The notes beneath the pieces were generated by a model. That model worked only from the letters and a program-made list of their open reading frames with translations. It ran no database searches and had not been told where the DNA came from. 64,000 nt of DNA from Rhodothermales bacterium (lineage in GTDB: Bacteria; Bacteroidota; Rhodothermia; Rhodothermales; UBA10348). The stretch lies in contig JANQQV010000007.1 in assembly GCA_028284865.1 (NCBI GenBank), positions 186,001 through 250,000 of the forward strand. The letters are read 5' to 3'. Each line of letters begins with the position of its first letter. The first letter of the stretch is position 1. The translations under genes were made by a program, and so were the position numbers. Positions 26,975 to 34,967 of the stretch are shown here, in pieces.

Positions 26975-27982
26975 TCAGGCAGCTTTGCCTGCGGTTCCAT
27001 TGGAATCAATGCGTTTCAATGCAGGCCTGGTCGTGTAGACTTCCGCGCCGATTGACGGCACATGCTGTGACAGCAGTTTCATGGTGGCCTGAACGTGATA
27101 GGCGTCCGCGTAGGCCAATTCAGGGTTGAATGCCTTGATGTCCTCGAGCAATGTCCTGACCTCGCGGCGTGAGGGATCATTAGACACACATAGCACGCGC
27201 TGTGACGGTTTTGGCTGTTCTCCATGCTCAACAACAGGGATGACGCCGACTTCCATCATGGGCCTCCAGTAGTGAGCCGGTAGTCGCATCGTGAGCAGAT
27301 CTGCCAATACCAGCGTACTCATCTGGCAGATAAGTACAGGACGGAATCCATATACATCTGCTGCCAAGCGTTCCAGAGCATGCGCCTGGTCGGGCATCCA
27401 CGTGCACACCGTTCGCCAATCCGGGTAACCGTCGGCATGGTTCTCTCGAATCATGCGCTTCAGTTGGTCCTCAGATAACAGATGACTCTTCAGGGCTGCT
27501 CTAAGCACGCGGTCAGGGCCATCGCGGCGAGAGGATGACGAGCGGCTAGACGAAGTTCCATCGATTCTGCGACCAGTACGCCCGATGCCGGTTGTTCGGG
27601 TCGTCGAGGTCATGGCACGTCGGCCAGCGAAGGAGGCTGAAGCCGACTTGGGTCGAAGCGGTCCGCTGGATGGCGTCTTGCCTGGTGCCTCGGGTGCGTT
27701 TGTGCTTTCGGCGGTGTCCATCGCGGAGCTGGTGGGAGAAGAAGCTCCGGATGACAGTCGCTGTGCCGTTTTCTTGGTGAATGCGACTTTTGGCCGATCT
27801 GCATCGCCATTGCGCTCCAATTCTGCCTCAGCCATCCATTCATTCACGGTGGCGTCGATCAACGCGTAATCGATCAATTCCGACGATGCACCTGCATCCC
27901 TGCGGGTGGTACTAAACGGTGCAGCGGGGTCTTCGGAAGGACTGCGTTCGTTCTGTCGTTGGGATTTGAATCGATTAAACAC
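26975..27982 (-). CDS. Stand-alone paralogue of the neighbouring GspE N-terminal module
   Basis: 335 residues. Residues 1-60 are charged, 60-155 a Ser/Thr/Arg/Ala-rich linker that looks disordered, and 157-310 a folded region. That region matches residues 59-215 of the ATPase encoded next door: DRVLRAALKSHLLSEDQLKR against DRVVMRLRNKGIVEDEHIQR, and SNDPSRREVRTLLEDI against THDPTRPEIHQVLQGL. No ATPase motif is present. A regulator or adaptor of the ATPase is inferred. The start is GTG at 27982; it begins MFNRFKSQ. Probably co-transcribed with the ATPase gene 14 bases downstream. Confidence 0.7.
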   Translation of the reverse strand: MFNRFKSQRQNERSPSEDPAAPFSTTRRDAGASSELIDYALIDATVNEWMAEAELERNGDADRPKVAFTKKTAQRLSSGASSPTSSAMDTAESTNAPEAPGKTPSSGPLRPKSASASFAGRRAMTSTTRTTGIGRTGRRIDGTSSSRSSSSRRDGPDRVLRAALKSHLLSEDQLKRMIRENHADGYPDWRTVCTWMPDQAHALERLAADVYGFRPVLICQMSTLVLADLLTMRLPAHYWRPMMEVGVIPVVEHGEQPKPSQRVLCVSNDPSRREVRTLLEDIKAFNPELAYADAYHVQATMKLLSQHVPSIGAEVYTTRPALKRIDSNGTAGKAA

Positions 27983-28175
27983 GGGAAATGGCCTAATTCA
28001 GCTCAATGGGAGGCGTTTTGTCGGTCGTCCAGTCTTGTATCGGTTGTGGATTCGACCCCTTAAGACGCATCTTTGCTTGCTGCAAGCCGTCCAACCAGAT
28101 CAAAATGAAGAGCGAGGCCACTTTCTTGGAGATGGCCCGCCGTTTCCGCGCAGTTCAACCGAATTCCTGCCCGCC

Positions 28176-28448
28176 ATGCCCTGTCTGTTTGTCGCCGGAG
28201 CCCTCGTTCTCCCTCGCCTTACCATCCTGTATCTCTGGTTGATGACCAACTGGTTCGTAGGAGTATTCGGATCGTTGATCTGGCCCATCCTGGGGTTCTT
28301 TGTTGCCCCGACCACCATGCTTTGGTATTCCGTCGTAGAAAACGTCTACGCAGGAACGTGGGGCACATTCCAGATCGTCGTCATGGTCATCGCTGTGCTG
28401 ATCGACATATCACCCAGTGCCAAGAAGAAGGGGAAAAAGTCGGACTAG
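28176..28448 (+). CDS. Small membrane protein
   Basis: 90 residues: two or three hydrophobic helices (about 3-32, 36-52 and 60-78) and a lysine-rich C-terminal tail (SAKKKGKK). The sequence LTILYLWLMTNWFVGVFGS... with WPILGFFVAPTTMLWYS is typical of small conserved inner-membrane proteins. Function unknown. ATG at 28176 chosen; an open frame upstream is leader. Divergent from the GspE-like pair, convergent with the AcuI-like gene (16 bases). Confidence 0.65.
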   Translation: MPCLFVAGALVLPRLTILYLWLMTNWFVGVFGSLIWPILGFFVAPTTMLWYSVVENVYAGTWGTFQIVVMVIAVLIDISPSAKKKGKKSD

Positions 28449-28464
28449 CAGAATCCAGAGCGAA

Positions 28465-29460
28465 TCAGCCTTCTTCTCGCAAATCGACCACGTATCGTCC
28501 CTGGATACCGCCTCGCATGAGTTGATCACAGGCTTTGGGGACATCAGCCAGACACACATCGTGGGCAATGGTCTCGAAGTCCACTTTCTGTGCGAGGTCG
28601 CGCAGGCCTTCCCACGCTTTGCGGCGTGGTCCCTGAGGACACGTGTTGGAGTCGATTCCAATCAAACGCACTCCGCGCAGGATGAACGGAAATACTGTCG
28701 TATTGAGTTCATGACCAGCAGCAAGCCCGCAAGCCGCAACGACCCCATGCGTCATGGTCTGGCTGAGAACAGCTTCCAACGCACGAGACCCCACAGAATC
28801 GACGCAGCCAGCCCAGTTTCCCGAATCGAGAGGTCGGCGGGCTCCATCCTCGAAGTGTGACCGAGGCAAGACATCGGTGGCACCAAGCTTCTGCAAATAG
28901 TCAGAAGCTTCCGACTTTCCTGTGACAGCAGTCACCTGATAGCCTGCTGCGGCCAGGAGCATGACAGAAAAGCTTCCCACGCCACCGGTAGCGCCGGTCA
29001 CCAGAATGGGGCCGGCATCCCGCGCCAATCCGTGCTGCTGAATGGCCTGCAAGCTGAGCATGGCCGTAAATCCGGCTGTCCCGACAATCATCGCTTGTCG
29101 GGTTGTCAAACCGTCAGGAAGCGGAACCAGCCACTCCGATTTCATCCGCTGATAACGACTGTAGCCACCCCAGGTCACTTCGCCGACTCCCCAACCCGTC
29201 GACAGGAACGAGCTCCCCACAGGAAATTCAGGATCGTCCGACTCGACGATCGTCCCGGCCAAGTCGATGCCGGGCACGAACGGCAATTCAGAGCGAATGA
29301 TCTTGCCCTTGCCCGTGACGGCCAGCGCATCCTTGAAATTGATACTACTCCAGTCAACACGGACGAGCACATTGCCGTGACTGGGCAGATGCTCCAGGGA
29401 TATCGAAGAAACGGATGCCCGCTCGGGGCTGTCAGTTACCAGGAGCGCATTGAAATCCAT
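28465..29460 (-). CDS. acuI: AcuI/YhdH-type zinc-free medium-chain oxidoreductase
   Basis: 331 residues of the quinone-oxidoreductase-like MDR family, YhdH/YhfP branch, which includes acrylyl-CoA reductase AcuI (NADPH). The branch signature INFKDALAVTGKGKI is at the N-terminus, followed by PGIDLAGTIVES and the nucleotide-binding motif TGATGGVGS. No zinc ligands are seen. The enzyme probably reduces acryloyl-CoA, which would allow use of DMSP or propionate-route acrylate, but other 2-enoyl substrates are possible. The start ATG at 29460 overlaps the upstream lipoprotein stop (TGATG), so the two are translationally coupled; GTG at 29463 is also possible. Confidence 0.85.
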   Translation of the reverse strand: MDFNALLVTDSPERASVSSISLEHLPSHGNVLVRVDWSSINFKDALAVTGKGKIIRSELPFVPGIDLAGTIVESDDPEFPVGSSFLSTGWGVGEVTWGGYSRYQRMKSEWLVPLPDGLTTRQAMIVGTAGFTAMLSLQAIQQHGLARDAGPILVTGATGGVGSFSVMLLAAAGYQVTAVTGKSEASDYLQKLGATDVLPRSHFEDGARRPLDSGNWAGCVDSVGSRALEAVLSQTMTHGVVAACGLAAGHELNTTVFPFILRGVRLIGIDSNTCPQGPRRKAWEGLRDLAQKVDFETIAHDVCLADVPKACDQLMRGGIQGRYVVDLREEG

Positions 29461-30668
29461 CACCGGCGACGTCTTCGTTGGTTGGGTGCAGTATCCTCTT
29501 CTCCGTCCTCGTCAACTTCCGGAGGCAGAACCTGGAGTTCGGGAAACAGATGATCAAGTTCTAGAACCGGGCTGTCGAGGCGCTGATCCCACCGTTCCTG
29601 AGCCCTTTCACTGGCACGAATCAAGGTGAACGTCCCCAACTCGCCATCCGAACGGACTTGCATCTCTCCTGTCAGATCCGACCATGATCCGCGGAATCCC
29701 GACTGCCAGTGCAGTTCGAATTCGGCACGATAAAGGCGATCCAAAGCCGTGTATGACCAGTCGTTGATGAACACGTATGCCCGGCGTACGCCAAACACTC
29801 CTTCCAGCGCGTCTAGCACCTGCCCTCCCGCACGTTCCACCAGTGTCTGCATCTCAGCTTCCCTTTCCCCTGAGCTCTTCGCTCTGAGTACGACTTCGCG
29901 GGACTCTACCGGCATGGCTTCGTTTGAAAGGCGAACGTAGAGATCGAAATGGACCGCAGCAGAATCCACGTCCAGCATGGAGGATTGGATGGCATATCGA
30001 AAATCCCGGTACCCGGCGTATCTCGTCAGAATGAACCGTTGCTCGCGCCGACTTACGGGCAGTCGCATGTGCGACGTTTCGGCACCGTCTACCCAGGCGT
30101 CTACAAAGATCTCGCGCCGTCCGCTGGGTTCGAACCGCTCCCATCCTTCTCCGTCGTGAACTTGCCTCTCCAATAGAACTCGGGATTCCACTAGTACACG
30201 CTCATAGCTGGTCGTGTCCTGGAACGGGAACGTGATCTCGAATTCTGCTTGGGCCCGCTTTGGTGAAGCCATCAATGACTGCTGCTGACACGCCATCCGC
30301 GTTCCCAGATATCCGCACACTTCGAGCAACAGTCGTTCTGCGTTTCCAAGATTCTCGTCATAGAGGGCAAATCGTCCGAGTGGTCCCGTGTAGAGCGTAT
30401 CGTACGATTCGTCAAAGAGCGTGACGTTGATCAGATCCGGAATGACATCACTGATACCCCTCACGCGTCCAGCCTCCGTGAAGCGGGCCGCGACATCCAG
30501 TGTATCCCACCCGATCCGTTCTACCGCGAGATCTTCCACTGCAAAACGATCCGGCGAACCACATCCCGAGATCACAATGATCAGGCCTGCTGCCCATGCC
30601 GCATGGAGCCCTGCTCGAATCGCTCGGGATATCCCGATTGCAGACCTATGGGGTGTAACGAATTGCAT
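29460..30668 (-). CDS. Lipoprotein of unknown function, coupled to AcuI-like gene
   Basis: About 402 residues. The signal peptide ends in a lipobox (VISGC), giving a mature lipoprotein of about 370 residues. Repeated beta-rich stretches, a region of Arg- and Glu-rich helix (SSGEREAEMQTLVERAGGQ) and a long acidic, arginine-ending tail are visible. I do not recognise the family; I looked for a GWxTD motif and did not find one. ATG at 30668 (MQFVTPHRS) is the preferred start. Its stop overlaps the AcuI-like start, which suggests functional linkage that I cannot explain. Confidence 0.65.
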   Translation of the reverse strand: MQFVTPHRSAIGISRAIRAGLHAAWAAGLIIVISGCGSPDRFAVEDLAVERIGWDTLDVAARFTEAGRVRGISDVIPDLINVTLFDESYDTLYTGPLGRFALYDENLGNAERLLLEVCGYLGTRMACQQQSLMASPKRAQAEFEITFPFQDTTSYERVLVESRVLLERQVHDGEGWERFEPSGRREIFVDAWVDGAETSHMRLPVSRREQRFILTRYAGYRDFRYAIQSSMLDVDSAAVHFDLYVRLSNEAMPVESREVVLRAKSSGEREAEMQTLVERAGGQVLDALEGVFGVRRAYVFINDWSYTALDRLYRAEFELHWQSGFRGSWSDLTGEMQVRSDGELGTFTLIRASERAQERWDQRLDSPVLELDHLFPELQVLPPEVDEDGEEDTAPNQRRRRR

Positions 30669-31002
30669 GCAGCGGCAGCACAAGTTGAGGCTGGATGGAA
30701 AGCGTACAATACGCAAGGCATCCTGTCGGTTTCAGAGCGGACCGGTTCCATTCGCGATGGACCCCATTCTTGGCTGAATCATTCGGCGAGACTTTCGCCG
30801 GATGGTCCGCCGAATCAGAATCGGACGTCGATGCCCGAACAATCATCGAGTCGAATCCGGTTCATGATTTTGCCCAATTCCCAAATAATGTTCCGGGAGC
30901 TTTCATGTTTGCAAAGCATTGTTTTACATGCTGTGCCGGAAGCGCTTTTTCAAGACGTGGAAAGCGTCGTTTACCATCCCGTTCAACAACGATACATACC
31001 TC
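30669..31002. other. 334-base divergent intergenic region ahead of hppD
   Basis: Separates the lipoprotein/acuI unit from hppD and must hold both promoters. Short open frames here are incidental overlaps. An AT-rich stretch near 30900-30930 (CATGTTTGCAAAGCATTGTT) could be part of the hppD promoter, but no confident -35/-10 pair, operator or RNA structure was found. Confidence 0.4.
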
Positions 31003-32130
31003 ATGCAGGCAGCTCCATCCACGATGACCAGTGAATCCACTGACTTCCTGCCCATCAATGGGACGGACTATGTGGAGTTCTTTGTCGGAAACGCCAAGCA
31101 GGCCGCGCACTTCTACATGTCGGCCTTCGGATTTCAGCCTCTCGCCTACTCCGGATTGGAGACAGGCAATCGGGAACGAACCAGCTATGTGCTCCAGCAG
31201 GACAAAATCCGCTTCGTGCTGACGTCGTCATTGGTTGAAGACTCCGTCGTTGCGGACCATGTGAAGAAGCATGGCGACGGGATCCGTGATCTGGCGCTAT
31301 GGGTGGACGATGCTCGTTCAGCGTTCGAGGAAACGACCAAGCGAGGCGCCGTGCCGGTTCATGAACCACGTGTGGTTGAGGACGAGAACGGCCAGGTCGT
31401 GATGGCAGCCATTCGGACATACGGGGATACCATCCATACGTTTGTCGAGCGGAGTGATTACCGAGGCATATTCCTGCCCGGTTTCCAGGCATGGGACAGC
31501 GGAGAGTTCAAAGTGGACGATGTGGGCCTGCGTTATGTAGACCATTGCGTCGGAAACGTCCATCTGGGCGACATGAACAAGTACGCCGACTTCTACTCGG
31601 ACGTCCTCGGTTTCCGCAACCTGCTGACATTCGACGACAAGGATATCTCGACGGAATACTCGGCATTGATGTCCAAGGTGATGGCAAATGGCAACGATCG
31701 GATCAAATTCCCGATCAACGAGCCTGCTGCGGGTAAAAAGAAGAGCCAGATTGAAGAGTATCTGGACTTCTACGGAGGCCCCGGTGTTCAGCACGTGGCT
31801 ATGGCAACCAACAACATCATCGAAACCGTTTCAGCCCTTCGTCGCCGCGGCGTTGAGTTTCTCCACATTCCGGACACGTACTACGATACGCTGCTCGACA
31901 GGGTCGGGGAAATCGACGAAGATCTGTTACCGCTGCAGAAACTGGGTATCCTGGTCGATCGCGACGACGAAGGATATCTGTTGCAGATCTTCACCAAGCC
32001 CGTCCAGGATCGTCCGACAGTATTCTACGAGATCATTCAGCGCAAAGGAGCGCGTTCATTCGGAAAAGGCAACTTCAAGGCCTTGTTCGAATCCATCGAG
32101 CGCGAACAGGAACGCCGCGGGAATCTCTGA
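31003..32130 (+). CDS. hppD: 4-hydroxyphenylpyruvate dioxygenase
   Basis: About 375 residues; converts 4-hydroxyphenylpyruvate to homogentisate in tyrosine breakdown. Two VOC-fold halves are seen. The iron ligands are the two His and one Glu of the C-terminal half: [14 protein letters not shown] and FYEIIQR. The ending [15 protein letters not shown] with RRGNL is the usual family C-terminus. Start: ATG 31003 ([12 protein letters not shown]); ATG 31024 is a close alternative. hmgA follows 89 bases downstream, as expected for the homogentisate route. Confidence 0.96.
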   Translation: MQAAPSTMTSESTDFLPINGTDYVEFFVGNAKQAAHFYMSAFGFQPLAYSGLETGNRERTSYVLQQDKIRFVLTSSLVEDSVVADHVKKHGDGIRDLALWVDDARSAFEETTKRGAVPVHEPRVVEDENGQVVMAAIRTYGDTIHTFVERSDYRGIFLPGFQAWDSGEFKVDDVGLRYVDHCVGNVHLGDMNKYADFYSDVLGFRNLLTFDDKDISTEYSALMSKVMANGNDRIKFPINEPAAGKKKSQIEEYLDFYGGPGVQHVAMATNNIIETVSALRRRGVEFLHIPDTYYDTLLDRVGEIDEDLLPLQKLGILVDRDDEGYLLQIFTKPVQDRPTVFYEIIQRKGARSFGKGNFKALFESIEREQERRGNL

Positions 32131-32219
32131 TCCTGTTCCTGCTGTAAACGCTGCGACGACCCATATCCTTTGATACCCGTCGCCCCCATTTTCGAACCTC
32201 AACTCATCCCGACGTTCGC

Positions 32220-33431
32220 ATGCCTCATTACGTTCGCATGGGCAATGTGCCCCACAAACGCCACACACAGCACCGCCGCCCTGATGGCCAGCTGTACAGT
32301 GAAGAAGTTATTGGCGCAGAAGGGTTCAGTGGAATCTCCTCGATTGCATACCACGTCCACCCTCCCACGGTCGTCGACAAAGTTGGCGAACCGATTCCGT
32401 ACGGCGTGGAATACACGGACCTCGATTTCCTGCGCCATCGTCATATTCGAGGATTCGACGTCGATTCTTCGGGTGCCTGGTTGGAATCCCGGCGCTACGT
32501 GATGGGCAACAGCGATGTCCGTCTAGCCGTGGCGTCTCCGACCGAAGAAATGGGGTACTTCTATCGCAATGCCGTTGCGGACGAGATGATTTACGTCCAC
32601 GATGGTGAAGGCGTCCTGGAAAGTCCTTTCGGCAATGTCCCGTTCCGAAAGGGCGATTATGTCCACGTTCCCCGGACAATTACCCACCGCTGGAAATTCA
32701 ACGATGGTCCAAGACGCTTGCTCGTGATTGAGTCGTTCTCGGAAATCCACTATCCGAAGCGCTACACGAACAATTCCGGGCAGCTGCTGGAGCATTCTCC
32801 GTATTGCGAGCGGGATATCCGACCTCCCACGGAGCTTGTTACGCACGATGAGGAAGGATCATTCGAAGTCCGGATCGCCAAGCACGACTACCTGCATCCC
32901 GTCTTCTTCCGGTATCACCCGTTCGACTTCGTGGGCTGGGACGGCTACATGTATCCGTATGCCACGTCGATCCATGACTTCGAGCCCATCACGGGACGGG
33001 TCCACCAGCCACCGCCGGTCCACCAGCACTTTACGGGTCACAACTTCGTGATTTGCTCGTTCGTCCCGCGACTGTTCGACTATCATCCGCAGGGCATCCC
33101 GGCTCCGTACAATCACTCGAATATCGATTCGGACGAGGTGCTGTACTACGCCGAGGGCGACTTCATGAGTCGCCGCGGGATTGATCGGGGTTCGTTCACA
33201 CTGCATCCGGGCGGCATCGCCCACGGCCCGCATCCGGGAACGGTCGAAGCCTCGATCGGCAAGGAGCGCACGGAAGAGCTGGCTGTCATGGTGGACACGT
33301 TCCGCCCACTCAGGCTGACGAAAGCAGCCCTGGGAGCCGAAGATGCCGACTACATGTTGTCCTGGCGACCCGAGCTGTACGACAAGCCGGGATCAGGGGG
33401 AAGCGGATTCGAAGGCGAAACCGGTCACTAA
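32220..33431 (+). CDS. hmgA: Homogentisate 1,2-dioxygenase
   Basis: 403 residues; opens the ring of homogentisate to maleylacetoacetate. Bacterial short form with the cupin core; likely Fe ligands are the His in YNHSN, the Glu in SDEVLYY and the His in HPGGIAHGPHPG. Pairing with hppD establishes the tyrosine/homogentisate pathway, but the isomerase and fumarylacetoacetase genes are not in the window. Start ATG 32220; ends 6 bases before the convergent ELWxxDGT lipoprotein gene. Confidence 0.95.
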   Translation: MPHYVRMGNVPHKRHTQHRRPDGQLYSEEVIGAEGFSGISSIAYHVHPPTVVDKVGEPIPYGVEYTDLDFLRHRHIRGFDVDSSGAWLESRRYVMGNSDVRLAVASPTEEMGYFYRNAVADEMIYVHDGEGVLESPFGNVPFRKGDYVHVPRTITHRWKFNDGPRRLLVIESFSEIHYPKRYTNNSGQLLEHSPYCERDIRPPTELVTHDEEGSFEVRIAKHDYLHPVFFRYHPFDFVGWDGYMYPYATSIHDFEPITGRVHQPPPVHQHFTGHNFVICSFVPRLFDYHPQGIPAPYNHSNIDSDEVLYYAEGDFMSRRGIDRGSFTLHPGGIAHGPHPGTVEASIGKERTEELAVMVDTFRPLRLTKAALGAEDADYMLSWRPELYDKPGSGGSGFEGETGH

Positions 33432-33437
33432 TTTGAT

Positions 33438-34793
33438 CTAGGGACGAGGTCGCGTCAAGATGGCCTCTGCATTCTCATGCACGAGGCACCACAGCTCTCG
33501 GCCGTGGGTCTCATCGGCTGCTGAGTAGCAGATCTTGTCCTCCAGTGCAGCGAAATCGTTCGGGTTTGATCCGAACGATCCTGGCCATCCGTCACGAAGC
33601 ATTTCTGTGATGGACCCATTGGTACGCCACAGCTCGACACCGAATCGTTGCGTTCGTGCGGCGAAGTACACCCACTCCTCATTGAAGGAAATGAAAGCGT
33701 GTGGATCCGAACCCATGCCGCCTTCGTCGATGTCCGAAACCAGGAATGCTCCCTCTGCTTCGGTCCACCCCCACAACTCAAATCCGTGTTCGCCATCTTC
33801 CGCTGCGAAATAGAGTTTGTCACCGTGGGAGTACAATGATTGCGGATTGGCATTGAGCTCTGCCTCACGAATGTCCCGGACGAGTTCGGGCTCGGCGCCG
33901 GGAGTCAGTGAGAACAGCTCAATTCCCAGATCAGGATGGTTCGCCGCAAAGAACAAGCGTCCGGCATGGGCAGTCAGTCCCCTTGGTGATGAACTGTCCG
34001 TCCCCGGTCGCATGTCCGAAGCCAGGCTGGCTTCGCTTCCATCCCAGGACCAAAGTTCAATTCCCTGCTCGGGCGTGTAGGCGCTGAAATACAGGTAGTC
34101 GCCGACGACAACCAACTCAGTCGGACGTGAGCCAGAGGGCCCCGGATTGATTTCGGCAGCCATCGTGACCGCTTCTCCATCGAACTGGAACAACTCCGTT
34201 CCATGACCGCTGCGTTCAGCGGCGAACACCAGTCCATCGTTGAATGCCGTGTACCAACTTGGATTGGCGCTTCCTGCCCCTTCATTGATGTCATCCGTCA
34301 TCTGGACGGACTCACCATCCCACTGCCACATTTCGAAACCGGCTACTTCATCATTGGCAGTGAAGTACACCACATTGTTCAGTTCAATGAATCCGACTGG
34401 CGATGAGCTGTTGGGCGATTCACCGATATCCTTGATCAAGCGGTCGCGATTGCCGTCATGGAAGAACAGTTCACGACCGTAGGGCTCTTTCAGTGCCGTG
34501 AAGTGCAATTGGTCATTGTAGATGAAGAGCCTGGCTGGCGCCGAATTTCCTTCACCCGGCTCAATGTCCGAAATGCGTTCAAGGCCGGAGTGGTCCAGTT
34601 TCCAGATCTCGGATCCGTACTCCATGTCGTTGAGCTGCAGATACAGGTCCCCGTTCCAGACAAGCATCTGGTTCGGATTTCCGGCATCCGGACCCGGGAT
34701 CGCGTCCAGGATGAGACCATCCATATCGGATCCGGATGAACACCCGCCGATCATTAGTGCGATGAACAGTCCAGAAACAAACAGTCGATTCAT
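33438..34793 (-). CDS. ELWxxDGT-repeat lipoprotein
   Basis: 451 residues: lipobox MIGGC at residues 15-18, then about nine repeats of roughly 47 residues. Each repeat has a pattern like G.ELW.WDG....L..DI..G..S.P, for example GFELWGWTEAEGAFLVSDI, GIELWSWDGSEASLASDM and GVELWRTNGSITEML. Such repeats (ELWxxDGT family) probably form a surface beta-propeller. Function is not known; these proteins are frequent among exported proteins of Bacteroidota and Deltaproteobacteria. Start ATG 34793 gives a clean signal peptide. Divergent from the acyl-CoA ligase gene. Confidence 0.85.
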   Translation of the reverse strand: MNRLFVSGLFIALMIGGCSSGSDMDGLILDAIPGPDAGNPNQMLVWNGDLYLQLNDMEYGSEIWKLDHSGLERISDIEPGEGNSAPARLFIYNDQLHFTALKEPYGRELFFHDGNRDRLIKDIGESPNSSSPVGFIELNNVVYFTANDEVAGFEMWQWDGESVQMTDDINEGAGSANPSWYTAFNDGLVFAAERSGHGTELFQFDGEAVTMAAEINPGPSGSRPTELVVVGDYLYFSAYTPEQGIELWSWDGSEASLASDMRPGTDSSSPRGLTAHAGRLFFAANHPDLGIELFSLTPGAEPELVRDIREAELNANPQSLYSHGDKLYFAAEDGEHGFELWGWTEAEGAFLVSDIDEGGMGSDPHAFISFNEEWVYFAARTQRFGVELWRTNGSITEMLRDGWPGSFGSNPNDFAALEDKICYSAADETHGRELWCLVHENAEAILTRPRP

Positions 34794-34967
34794 GGTTCGG
34801 AGAGGATCGATTTTGAAGCTTGACAGAGAGAGCCGGTGAAGAGGCTCGGTTCAGGTTAATTCGCGCCGTAAACGATGAGAGGACCATAAGGTTTTTTGAT
34901 TCGTCCATAGATTCAGATCAATTCCCCGTGACCCACTCCGCACGCTCACGCTCTACCCGATTCGGAC

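Noticed and set aside
29460..30668. GWxTD-domain assignment for the lipoprotein
   Set aside because: The motif is absent, so the protein was left as unknown.
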